Of a stretch of 64,000 bases of DNA, positions 42,627 to 50,533 are shown in pieces; position 1 is the first letter of the stretch, and the number at the start of each line of letters is the position of its first letter. A program made the translations under genes and the position numbers. The stretch is from Pseudonocardia broussonetiae (GTDB taxonomy: Bacteria; Actinomycetota; Actinomycetes; Mycobacteriales; Pseudonocardiaceae), in assembly GCF_013155125.1 (NCBI RefSeq), contig NZ_CP053564.1, positions 5,897,501 to 5,961,500 of the forward strand. The letters are read 5' to 3'. The notes below the pieces were generated by a model. It was not told where the DNA came from. It did not search any database and saw only the letters and a program-made list of their open reading frames with translations.

Positions 42627-44273
42627 CTAGTGCACGACCGACTTCTCCACGCCCACCCCGGTGAGGGAGCGGACGGCCATCTCGGAGACCTTGTCGGCGT
42701 TCGGGGTCTCCTTGCTCATCACGGTGCCGATGTAGCCGAGCAGGAACGACAGCGGGATCGAGACGATGCCCGGGTTGTCGAGCGGGAACCAGCTGAAGTC
42801 CACGCCCTGCAGCATCGACGCGCTGCGCCCCGTCGCAGGGTCGACGGGCTTGCCCGACACGACCGGCGAGAAGACGATCAGCAGCACGGTGACGCCGAGG
42901 CCGCCGTAGATGCTCCACAGCGCGCCCTGGGTGTTGAAGCGCTTCCAGAACAGCGAGTAGAGGATCGTCGGCAGGTTCGCCGAGGCGGCGACCGCGAAGG
43001 CCAGCGCCACGAGGAACGCGATGTTCTGGCCGTTGGCGAGGATGCCGCCCAGGATCGCGACGATGCCGATGACGACCGCCGTGATGCGGGCGATCTTCAC
43101 CTCCTCGTTCGGGTCGGTCAGCTCGCCCTTCTTGATCACGTTGGCGTAGATGTCGTGGGCGAACGACGCCGAGGCGGTGATCGTCAGACCCGCGACGACC
43201 GCGAGGATCGTGGCGAACGCGACCGCGGCGATGACGCCCAGGAGCACCGTGCCGCCGAGCTCGTAGGCCAGCAGCGGGGCCGCGGAGTTCGCGCCGCCCG
43301 GAGCCGCCCGGATCTCCTCGGGGCCGACCAGCGCGCCCGCGCCGTAGCCCAGGACCAGGGTGAAGACGTAGAACAGGCCGATCAGCCAGATCGCCCAGAC
43401 CACCGAGCGGCGGGCCTCCTTGGCCGTGGGCACGGTGTAGAAGCGCATGAGGATGTGCGGCAGGCCGGCGGTGCCGAGCACGAGCGCGAGACCCAGGGAC
43501 AGGAAGTCGATCTGGGTGATCGCGGTCTTGCCGTACTGCTTGCCCGGGTTGAGCAGCGCCTCACCGGTCTCGCCGCCGGCGCGGACCGCGTCGGCCAGCA
43601 CGGCGGAGAAGTTGAAGCCGTAGAGCGCGAGGACCCAGATCGTCATGATGCCGGCGCCCGCGATGAGCAGGACGGCCTTGATGATCTGCACCCAGGTCGT
43701 GCCGCGCATGCCGCCGATGAGGACGTAGGCGATCATGACCGCGCCGACGATCGCGATGACGACACCCTGCATGAACTTGTCGGTCACGTTGAGCAGCAGC
43801 GCGACGAGGCCGCCGGCCCCGGCCATCTGCGCGAGCAGGTAGAAGAACGACACCGCGAGCGTCGACGTGGCGGCGGCGGCGCGGACGGGCCGCTGCCGCA
43901 TCCGGAACGCCAGGACGTCGCCCATCGTGTACTTGCCGGTGTTGCGCAGGAGCTCGGCCACCAGCAGCAGCGCGACGAGCCACGCGACGAGGAAGCCGAT
44001 GGAGTAGAGGAAGCCGTCGTAGCCGTTCAGCGCGATGGCGCCGGCGATGCCGAGGAACGACGCGGCCGAGAGGTAGTCGCCGGAGATGGCGACGCCGTTC
44101 TGCGGGCCGGAGAAGCCACCGCCCGCGGTGTAGAAGTCCGAGGCGCTCGACGTGGCCCGGCGGCTCACGTAGACGACGATCCCGAGCGTGATGACGACGA
44201 ACAGCCCGAAGATCGTGATGTTGAGGACCGGGTTGCTGCCCTCGACGCCCTGGGCCAGCACGGTGGTGGTCAC
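42627..44273 (-). CDS. Solute:sodium symporter, cation acetate permease (ActP) type
   Basis: A 548-residue membrane protein with about thirteen helices. Family segments are clear: ISGDYLSAASFLGIAGAIALNGYDGFLYSIGFLVAWL, VLAFRMRQRPVRAAAA, LPHILMRFYTVPTAKEARRS and SASFAHDIYANVIKKG, as in ActP/MctC carriers of acetate, pyruvate or propionate. It is paired with a DUF485 protein by a GTGA overlap, the standard yjcH-actP arrangement. LytTR-type boxes lie upstream of the pair at 44703-44733, and a two-component LytTR system is encoded 2.5 kb away. Confidence 0.92.
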   Translation of the reverse strand: MTTTVLAQGVEGSNPVLNITIFGLFVVITLGIVVYVSRRATSSASDFYTAGGGFSGPQNGVAISGDYLSAASFLGIAGAIALNGYDGFLYSIGFLVAWLVALLLVAELLRNTGKYTMGDVLAFRMRQRPVRAAAATSTLAVSFFYLLAQMAGAGGLVALLLNVTDKFMQGVVIAIVGAVMIAYVLIGGMRGTTWVQIIKAVLLIAGAGIMTIWVLALYGFNFSAVLADAVRAGGETGEALLNPGKQYGKTAITQIDFLSLGLALVLGTAGLPHILMRFYTVPTAKEARRSVVWAIWLIGLFYVFTLVLGYGAGALVGPEEIRAAPGGANSAAPLLAYELGGTVLLGVIAAVAFATILAVVAGLTITASASFAHDIYANVIKKGELTDPNEEVKIARITAVVIGIVAILGGILANGQNIAFLVALAFAVAASANLPTILYSLFWKRFNTQGALWSIYGGLGVTVLLIVFSPVVSGKPVDPATGRSASMLQGVDFSWFPLDNPGIVSIPLSFLLGYIGTVMSKETPNADKVSEMAVRSLTGVGVEKSVVH

Positions 44274-44617
44274 TTGTCGGCCCCCTGGATGCCCTCACGG
44301 ATGGAGCTCGACAGCGGGTCGAGCCGGCGGTCGGCGAACTTCACGTACCAGGCGGTGATCGCGAACGTCGACACGAACTGCAGCAGCCCGAGCACCAGTC
44401 CGACGTTGATGTTGCCCCACAGCTTGATGGACATGAAGCCCGACGCGTACGTCGCCAGCAGCACGTACAGCACGTACCAGCCCAGGAACAGGCCGGTGAC
44501 CGGGAAGACGAAACCGCGCAGCCGGCGGCGGAGCTCCTGGAAGTCCGGCTCGGCCTCGATGGCCTGCCAGTCCCGGGTCCCCGTTGCCGGAACCGGATCC
44601 GGATCGGTGGTACTCAC
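44270..44617 (-). CDS. DUF485 protein (YjcH-like partner of the symporter)
   Basis: A 115-residue protein with two transmembrane helices (FVFPVTGLFLGWYVLYVLLATYA and VGLVLGLLQFVSTFAITAWYV) and the conserved cytoplasmic start PDFQELRRRLR. DUF485 proteins are encoded next to acetate-type symporters and are probably accessory subunits. GAGGAGG precedes the GTG at 44617. It is translationally coupled to the symporter. Confidence 0.9.
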   Translation of the reverse strand: MSTTDPDPVPATGTRDWQAIEAEPDFQELRRRLRGFVFPVTGLFLGWYVLYVLLATYASGFMSIKLWGNINVGLVLGLLQFVSTFAITAWYVKFADRRLDPLSSSIREGIQGADK

Positions 44618-44702
44618 GGTGCCTCCTCGCACTCGCCCGCACACATGGGCGCCCAGGAAAGCGGTTCCCGCCGTAGCCCGGAAGTGGCGCACGACACAAC
44701 AC

Positions 44703-44733
44703 CCGCACGGGCGACGAACGGTCGACGAACGGT
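44703..44733 (-). promoter_or_regulatory. Direct repeats matching the LytTR recognition sequence
   Basis: On the minus strand ACCGTTCGT occurs at 44733-44725 and 44722-44714, and a decayed third copy CCCGTGCGG at 44711-44703, each 11 bp apart. ACCGTTCGT fits the published LytTR consensus [TA][AC][CA]GTTN[AG][TG] at every position. The sites are about 100 bases upstream of the DUF485-symporter start. The 11-bp spacing (one helical turn) is tighter than the roughly 21 bp seen for AgrA or VirR. Confidence 0.55.
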
Positions 44734-44769
44734 TGTCGTCGCCGTCCAGCGGTCACGCTGGGTCAGCGG

Positions 44770-46446
44770 TCAGGGCCGCGGCCGCGTCTCGTCGAGGTGC
44801 AGCCGCAGCATCGCGGCCGCGGCCCACGCCGGCGGGTGCCCGCGCAGCGACACCAGCACCATCGTCGCGAAGGCCAGCGGCACCGACCAGAGCGCGGGCT
44901 GGCCGAGCAGGATCGAGGCGATGCCGTCGGGCGAGCCCAGGGTGAGGTCGACGCCGATCACGCCCGCCGACGCCACCAGCCCCACCACCATGCCGACGGC
45001 CGCGCCGCGGGCGGTCAGCCCGGCCCACCAGATGCCCAGCACCAGCAGCGGGCAGAACGTCGAGGCGGCCACGGCGAACGCCGAGGTCACGAGCACGCCG
45101 ACGTCGAGGTGCACCGCCGGCAGCGCCAGCGCGACGACGAGCGCGGCCGCGGCGAGCGAGGTCAGCCGCAGCCGCCGCAGCGTGGTGCCGGGCAGCAGGT
45201 CGTGCGAGACCGCGCCGGACAGCGCGAGCAGCAGCCCCAGCGACGTGGCCAGGAACGCGGCGAACGCGCCCGCCGTCAGCAGGGCGGTGAACAAGGTGCC
45301 CGCCCACCCGCCGTCGACGCGCGCGGGCAGGGCGACGACGACGGTGTCGGTGCCGCCGGAGAGGTACAGCTCGGGCAGCAGCACCGCGCCGAGCACGCCG
45401 TACACGGCCGGGAACAGGTAGAACGCGCTGAGCAGCGCCACGGTGATCGCCGCCGTGCGCCGCGCGCCGCGCCCGTCGGGGCTGGTGTGGAAGCGCACCA
45501 GGATGTGCGGCAGGCCCATCGTCCCGAGGACGGTGGCGACGAGGATCGACAGCGTCGCGAGCACGGGGTAGCCGGCGCCGCCCGGGTCGAGCAGCGGCCG
45601 CGACCAGCCCGAGCCGCCCGGCGGTACCGCCCCGTCGACGTCGGGCACGTCCGAGCCCGCCGCGAACACCCACCGGCTGCCGCCCTCGACCTCGTACCGG
45701 CCCGGGCCCAGCAGCTCGGGCGTGCGGCCGTCGATCGCGACGGACGTCGGCTCGGTGAGCGACAGCTCGGTGCCCAGGCGGAAGTCGACGGGCGTGGTGC
45801 GCGCGAACGTCGTGAACTCCACCGGCGACAGCGCCGCCCCGCGCGTCTCGGCGCTCACGCTGAGCACCAGCCAGAGCGCGGGGACGACGAACAGGACGAG
45901 CTTCAGCCCGAACTGGAACGCCTGCACGTAGGTGGCTGCGCGCATCCCGCCGAGCGCGAGCGTGACGCTCACCGCCGCCCCCGCGACGACCACCCCGACC
46001 CAGTACGGCGTGTCCGCCACCACGGCGAGCACCTGCCCGGCCGCCTTGAACTGCGGCACCAGGTACAGCGTGGCGATCACCAGCACGACCACGGCCGAGA
46101 GCCGCCGCAGCCCGGCCGACCCCAGGCGGGCCTCGGCGAAATCGGGGACGGTCAGCGCGCCGGTCCGCCGCATCGGGGCCGCCACCAGCGCGAGCATCGC
46201 CAGGTAGCCCGCGGTGAACCCGACCGGGTACCACAGCGCCCCGATCCCGTCCTTGACCACGAGCCCCGCGACGCCCAGGAACGACGCCGCCGACAGGTAC
46301 TCCCCCGACACCGCGGCGGCGTTGAGGGCGGGCGAGATGCGCCGCGAGGCGACCAGGAAGTCCGAGGTGCTGCGCATCGCGGCGACCCCGCGCGCGCCGA
46401 TCAGGAGCGTGGCGAGGACGACCAGGACGATCCCCGCGGCGATCAC
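44770..46446 (-). CDS. Solute:sodium symporter family protein, second copy
   Basis: A 558-residue relative of the ActP-type symporter with the same landmarks (SGEYLSAASFLGVAGLVV, LPHILVRFHTSPDGRGARRT, GAVSHDLLPG) but an extra loop of about 80 residues (around 195-290, acidic, external or cytoplasmic). Its charged positions differ enough from the other copy to suggest a different monocarboxylate. The GTG start overlaps the upstream DUF485-like gene (GTGA). It follows the LytS/LytTR genes in the same direction and probably belongs to their transcript. Confidence 0.88.
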   Translation of the reverse strand: MIAAGIVLVVLATLLIGARGVAAMRSTSDFLVASRRISPALNAAAVSGEYLSAASFLGVAGLVVKDGIGALWYPVGFTAGYLAMLALVAAPMRRTGALTVPDFAEARLGSAGLRRLSAVVVLVIATLYLVPQFKAAGQVLAVVADTPYWVGVVVAGAAVSVTLALGGMRAATYVQAFQFGLKLVLFVVPALWLVLSVSAETRGAALSPVEFTTFARTTPVDFRLGTELSLTEPTSVAIDGRTPELLGPGRYEVEGGSRWVFAAGSDVPDVDGAVPPGGSGWSRPLLDPGGAGYPVLATLSILVATVLGTMGLPHILVRFHTSPDGRGARRTAAITVALLSAFYLFPAVYGVLGAVLLPELYLSGGTDTVVVALPARVDGGWAGTLFTALLTAGAFAAFLATSLGLLLALSGAVSHDLLPGTTLRRLRLTSLAAAALVVALALPAVHLDVGVLVTSAFAVAASTFCPLLVLGIWWAGLTARGAAVGMVVGLVASAGVIGVDLTLGSPDGIASILLGQPALWSVPLAFATMVLVSLRGHPPAWAAAAMLRLHLDETRPRP

Positions 46447-46796
46447 TCCTCGGCCTCCTCCGCCCGGCGCAGCTGCCACCCGGCGAGCAGGACCAGCACG
46501 GCGTAGGGCAGCACCGCGACCGCCAGCCACGACACCGGCACGCCGGACAGCCGCACGGCGTCCAGCTCCGGGAACGCGGCCAGCACCAGCGGCAGACCGA
46601 TGATCAGCCCGGCGAGCCCGGCGACCGCGCCCATGGCCCGGCGCAGCTGCTCGCGGTGCACGCGGCGGGCGCGCTCCATCTCGGGCGCCGCGAGGTGCGG
46701 CGGGTCGACGCGCGCCCCCGAGCGCCGGCGCGCGATCACCAGCCGGGTCTGCGGACTGGTGACGGCGACGCGCCGCTGCCTGGTCACCGCCCCCAC
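46443..46796 (-). CDS. Small DUF485-like membrane protein
   Basis: A 117-residue protein with an Arg-rich start, a helix MERARRVHREQLRRAM and two transmembrane segments (VAGLAGLIIGLPLVLAAF and WLAVAVLPYAVLVLLAGW). By layout and position it is the DUF485-type partner of the symporter that overlaps it, although sequence similarity to the other DUF485 protein is weak. It starts four bases after the LytTR regulator stop; a GTG three codons later (46787) is an alternative. Confidence 0.7.
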   Translation of the reverse strand: MGAVTRQRRVAVTSPQTRLVIARRRSGARVDPPHLAAPEMERARRVHREQLRRAMGAVAGLAGLIIGLPLVLAAFPELDAVRLSGVPVSWLAVAVLPYAVLVLLAGWQLRRAEEAEE

Positions 46797-46800
46797 CCCG

Positions 46801-47571
46801 TCATCGCTGCCCGCGGGGGTCGAAGTCGCCGCGCGTGGCCGCCTCGAGCAGCAGCTCGCGCAGCTCCCGGGCGTGGCGGCGGCTCACCGGGACGTCGCCG
46901 GCGTCGGTGTGGGCGAGCAGCCCCCCGCTGACGTCGCTGCGCAGCTCGCGCACCGCGGGCACGGCCAGCAGGTAGCTGCGGTGCACCCGCACGAAGCCCG
47001 CGGGGGCCCAGTGCTCCTCCAGCCGCGAGATCGGGATGCGGACCAGGTGCCCGCCGGTCGTCGTGTGCAGCCGGACGTAGTCGCCCTGGGCCTCGACGAA
47101 CCGCACGTCGTCGCGGCGGACGAACCGCGTGCGGCCACCCAGCTCCACCGGCACCGCGGCCAGCGCGTCGACCGGCCCGCCCGTCTCCGTCCCCGGGTCG
47201 GGCGCCGCCGCCGCGGTGAAGCGCCGGACCCGGTCGAGCGCGGCGGCCAGCCGCTCGGGCCCGACCGGCTTGAGCAGGTAGTCGACCGCCCCGATCCCGT
47301 ACGCCGACGCCGCGTGCTCCTCGAAGGCCGTGACGAACACGATCGCGGGCGGGTCGGTCATCCGCGCGAGCAGCGACGCCAGCTCCATGCCGTCCATCGC
47401 GGGCATCGAGACGTCGAGGAAGACCACGTCGAACCGGTCGGCCTGGATCCGGCGCAGCGCCTCGACCGGCCCCGGCGCCGTCGCGACCTCCTCGACCCCG
47501 GGCGATTCCAGCAGCAGCCGGCGCAGCTCCTCCAGGGCGGGGGCCACGTCGTCGACGGCGAGGACCCTCAC
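46801..47571 (-). CDS. LytTR-family response regulator
   Basis: A 256-residue regulator. The receiver domain (1-120) has the acidic pair in LAVDDVAP, the phospho-acceptor Asp in FDVVFLDVSMPAMDG and the Lys of LLKPVG. The C-terminal LytTR DNA-binding domain (about 150-250) includes RRDDVRFVEAQGDYVRLHT and FVRVHRSYLL. It works with the histidine kinase encoded 31 bases upstream. Likely targets are the two symporter units downstream; matching boxes lie at 44703-44733. Confidence 0.93.
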   Translation of the reverse strand: MRVLAVDDVAPALEELRRLLLESPGVEEVATAPGPVEALRRIQADRFDVVFLDVSMPAMDGMELASLLARMTDPPAIVFVTAFEEHAASAYGIGAVDYLLKPVGPERLAAALDRVRRFTAAAAPDPGTETGGPVDALAAVPVELGGRTRFVRRDDVRFVEAQGDYVRLHTTTGGHLVRIPISRLEEHWAPAGFVRVHRSYLLAVPAVRELRSDVSGGLLAHTDAGDVPVSRRHARELRELLLEAATRGDFDPRGQR

Positions 47572-47602
47572 CGCGCCACCCCCGCGACGAGCACGGCGGG
47601 GG

Positions 47603-48673
47603 TCACGACGCCGCCACGCCCGGCTGGAACCGCGGCACCCGCAGCACGACCTTCGTCCCGGCGCCGTCGGCGGTCTCGACCACGAGCCCGTAACCCGGTC
47701 CGAACACGCGGCGCAGCCTGCGGTCGACGTTGACCAGCCCGAGGCTGCCCGGGTTGCCCCGCCCGGCCAGCACGGCGGCGGCGTAGGCGGGGTCCATGCC
47801 CGGGCCGTCGTCCTCCACGCTGATCACGCACTCGCCCCCCTGCGCCTCCCCGGTGACCTGCACCAGCCCGCCCGGCCCCAGCTCGACGCCGTGCCGCACC
47901 GCGTTCTCCACCAGCGGCTGCAGCGCCAGGTAGGGCAGCGCCACCGGAAGGATCTCCGGCGCGATCCGGACCTGCACGCGCAGCCGCTCCCCCAGCACCG
48001 CGCGGGCCAGCGCGAGGTAGGCCTCGATGGCCGCGAACTCGCCCGCGACCGTCGTGTAGTCGCCGCTGCGGGCCAGGCTGTGGCGGGTGTAGGCGGCGAA
48101 GTCGAGCATCAGCTCCCGCGCCCGCTCGGGGTCGCTGCGCACGAACGAGGCGATGACGGTGAGCGAGTTGTAGACGAAGTGCGGCGAGATCTCCGCGCGC
48201 AGCGCCCGCAGCTCGGCGGCCTCCGCGACGCCGGCCGACGCCTCCAGCCGCGCCCGCTCCAGCGCCTCCCCCACCCACGCCGCGGCCTCGCGCACCTGGG
48301 CCGTGGACAGCCCGCCCTGGACGACGAGCACGCCGGTCAGCTCGTCCCGGGCGTGCACCGGCACCGCGACGAGGTCGGCGCGGCGGTGCCGGGAGTCGGT
48401 GCGCAGCACGCCCTCGACGACGGCCGCCGCGGCGCGCGGATCCGACGGCCGCCCGCCCCACACCACCTCGCCCTCGAGCCCGCCCAGCCCGACCGAGGCG
48501 ACGTCGAGCAGGCGGCGCAGCTCCCGCGCGGCGACGACGGCGCCCGGCCCGTCGAGCCCGCCCCGCAGCTCCGTCGCGATCCGCCGGCCCGCCGTGAGCG
48601 CGCCGACGGCCTCCGGCCCGGCACCCGTGCGCACGGGCCGCCGCAGCCACCAGAGACGGGGCACAGCGAGCAT
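47603..48673 (-). CDS. LytS/YehU-type sensor histidine kinase
   Basis: A 356-residue kinase without obvious membrane helices. A GAF-like region (about 30-145) precedes the His_kinase domain with the phospho-acceptor in EISPHFVYNSLTVIASFV and an ATPase domain (PLVENAVRHG, EDDGPGMD, GSLGLVNVDRRL). A cytoplasmic GAF sensor suggests a soluble metabolite signal, perhaps a monocarboxylate, as in Bacillus LytST with pyruvate. GGAGAGG precedes the ATG at 48673, and TAGAGT at 48717-48712 is a likely -10 box. Confidence 0.9.
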   Translation of the reverse strand: MLAVPRLWWLRRPVRTGAGPEAVGALTAGRRIATELRGGLDGPGAVVAARELRRLLDVASVGLGGLEGEVVWGGRPSDPRAAAAVVEGVLRTDSRHRRADLVAVPVHARDELTGVLVVQGGLSTAQVREAAAWVGEALERARLEASAGVAEAAELRALRAEISPHFVYNSLTVIASFVRSDPERARELMLDFAAYTRHSLARSGDYTTVAGEFAAIEAYLALARAVLGERLRVQVRIAPEILPVALPYLALQPLVENAVRHGVELGPGGLVQVTGEAQGGECVISVEDDGPGMDPAYAAAVLAGRGNPGSLGLVNVDRRLRRVFGPGYGLVVETADGAGTKVVLRVPRFQPGVAAS

Positions 48674-48821
48674 GTCCGCCTCTCCGTCGGGCCCGGACGT
48701 GTGACGGCGTGACTCTAACCCGCAGGCGGTGACGGGGCTCCGGCCAGACGACCCGGGCAGACGAAGACCCGGCCGGCCCCGCGTCACGCAGGGCAGACCG
48801 GGTCTCCCGGAGCGGTGGACC

Positions 48822-49022
48822 TCAGTCCACGGCCACCCGGTCGTTCGCGTCCAGGCCGAGCATCGCCAGCATCTCGGCGCAGTCGTCGACGTCGATCGCG
48901 CGGCCCGCGACCACGCGTGCGGCGCGCCGGTTCTGCAGGTCGGTGTTGGTCTCGTTCGCGGCCTGCGCGGCGGCGAAGCGGCCGCCCTCGTCGTTCGTCG
49001 TCGGGCTTCCGGTCCAGCTCAC
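48822..49022 (-). CDS. Small conserved actinobacterial protein of unknown function
   Basis: A 66-residue soluble acidic protein (GSPTTNDEGGRFAAAQAANE, LQNRRAARVVAGRAID, DCAEMLAMLGLDA). The pattern is familiar from small actinobacterial hypotheticals, but I cannot assign a family or role. GAGGGAG lies about nine bases before the GTG. TACGGT at 49091-49086 is a candidate -10, so it has its own promoter, separate from the kdp unit. Confidence 0.7.
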   Translation of the reverse strand: MSWTGSPTTNDEGGRFAAAQAANETNTDLQNRRAARVVAGRAIDVDDCAEMLAMLGLDANDRVAVD

Positions 49023-49098
49023 GCGGTGACTCCCTCGTGTTGCGTGCCGCCGGCCCCGATGGGGCCACGTGCACGTCGTGGGAGAACCGTACCCCGGG

Positions 49099-49845
49099 TT
49101 ACTCCGGACGGGGTACCCATGCGGCCAGGCGCGGTGCCAGTGCGGTGAACAGCGCCGGATCGTGGACCATCGCCGTGTGGCTGCACGTCACCTCGACGTG
49201 CTCGGCCCCGGGCGCGAGGCAGGAGCGCCAGCCGACGAGCCCGTCGCTGCGCGAGTAGAGGGCCACCACGGGCATCTCCAGCGGCGCGGTGAGGCCGGCC
49301 TCGGTGGCGGCGCGGCAGGTGCCGTCGACGCAGTCGCGCTCCAGCAGCCCGCGCAGGCCGAGGTCCGACAGCGCCATCAGCGCGCGGCAGGCGACCGTCA
49401 CCGCGCCGCGGGTGTCCAGGGGGTTCAGCACCGGCGTGCCCATCATGACCAGCCCGCGCACCAGGTCAGGGCGCCGGACGGCGACCAGGCGCCCGATCCA
49501 GCCGCCGCGGCTGTGCCCGAGCAGGACGACCGGGCCGCCGGTCGCGGCGGCGTGCTCGGCCACGCGGCGCTCCAGCCGGTCGACGAGGTCGGCGCTGCAG
49601 CCCACGTTGACGCCCAGGCCGGCGCCGGCGGGCCGGTAGCCGCGGGAGGCGAGCCACCCGCGGAGCACCGCCATGGACGCGTCCGCGCCGCCGAACCCGG
49701 GCACGACGACGACGCCGAGCCCGCGGCCGTCGACCGGGTCCGGGTCGGTCCAGACCGGGTGCCGGCGCGCGCTGCGGCGCCCGACGCCCAGGACCGGGGC
49801 GAGCTCGCGCGCGACCAGGGCGAGGGACTCCTTCACTGCGGGCAC
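49099..49845 (-). CDS. Alpha/beta hydrolase (lipase/esterase-like) downstream of kdpE
   Basis: A 248-residue protein with the hydrolase fold: VVVVPGFGGADASM (oxyanion strand), the nucleophile elbow LLGHSRGGWIGR (Ser near 109), an acidic residue in SRSDGLVG and His in CSHTAMVHD. Four cysteines lie in a cap region. The fold is that of triacylglycerol-lipase or PGAP1-like enzymes; the substrate is unknown. It starts seven bases after kdpE and so is probably co-transcribed, although no functional link to potassium is evident. An in-frame GTG three codons later (49836) could also be the start. Confidence 0.82.
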   Translation of the reverse strand: MPAVKESLALVARELAPVLGVGRRSARRHPVWTDPDPVDGRGLGVVVVPGFGGADASMAVLRGWLASRGYRPAGAGLGVNVGCSADLVDRLERRVAEHAAATGGPVVLLGHSRGGWIGRLVAVRRPDLVRGLVMMGTPVLNPLDTRGAVTVACRALMALSDLGLRGLLERDCVDGTCRAATEAGLTAPLEMPVVALYSRSDGLVGWRSCLAPGAEHVEVTCSHTAMVHDPALFTALAPRLAAWVPRPE

Positions 49846-49852
49846 CCCCCGA

Positions 49853-50533
49853 TCAGACCTCGAACCGGTAGCCCATGCCCGCTTCTGTGATGAAGTGCTC
49901 GGGCCGCGACGGGTCGGCCTCCAGCTTGCGGCGCAGCTGCGCGAGGTAGACCCGCAGGTAGTTCGTCTCGGTGCCGTACCCGGGGCCCCACACCGCCCGC
50001 AGCAGCTCGCGCTGCCCGACGAGCTTGCCGCGGTGGCGCACGAGCAGCTCGAGGATCCCCCACTCGGTCGGCGTCAGGTGCACCTCGGCGCCGTCGCGGA
50101 CGACCTTCTTCGCGGCGAGGTCGACGCGGAACCCCCCGGCGTCGACGACCGGCTCGCCGTCGACGGTCGCGACGGCCGCCCGCCGCACCGACGCCCGCAG
50201 CCGCGCGAGCAGCTCGGCCATCCCGAACGGCTTGGTGACGTAGTCGTCGGCGCCGGCGTCGAGCGCGTGGACCTTGTCGCTCGACCCGACGCGCGCGGAC
50301 AGGACGATGATCGGCACCGGCGTCCAGCCGCGGAGCCCGGCGATGACCTCGGTGCCGTCGAGGTCGGGCAGGCCCAGGTCGAGCACGACGACGTCGGGCG
50401 GCACGTCGGCGGCCGCGCGCAGCGCCCCGGCGCCGTCGGGGGCCACGGTGACGTCGTAGCCGTGCGCGGTGAGGTTGATCCGCAGCGCGCGCAGGATCTG
50501 CGGGTCGTCGTCGACGACGAGGACGCGGGTCAC
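49853..50533 (-). CDS. kdpE: Potassium-responsive response regulator KdpE
   Basis: A 226-residue OmpR-family regulator of the kdp genes. The receiver domain (1-118) contains VLVVDDDPQ, the phospho-acceptor in VVVLDLGLPDLDG and DYVTKPFG; the winged-helix domain (about 130-225) contains HLTPTEWGILELLVRH and ETNYLRVYLAQLRRKLE. The GTG overlaps the kdpD stop (GTGA at 50530-50533). Candidate target sites are the TTGACG repeats at 57796-57833. Confidence 0.95.
   Translation of the reverse strand: MTRVLVVDDDPQILRALRINLTAHGYDVTVAPDGAGALRAAADVPPDVVVLDLGLPDLDGTEVIAGLRGWTPVPIIVLSARVGSSDKVHALDAGADDYVTKPFGMAELLARLRASVRRAAVATVDGEPVVDAGGFRVDLAAKKVVRDGAEVHLTPTEWGILELLVRHRGKLVGQRELLRAVWGPGYGTETNYLRVYLAQLRRKLEADPSRPEHFITEAGMGYRFEV

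Noticed and set aside
42627..46446. Recent tandem duplication of the symporter pairs
   Set aside because: The two symporters and two DUF485-type proteins differ strongly in sequence and length, and one has an 80-residue extra loop, so they are old paralogues or separate acquisitions.
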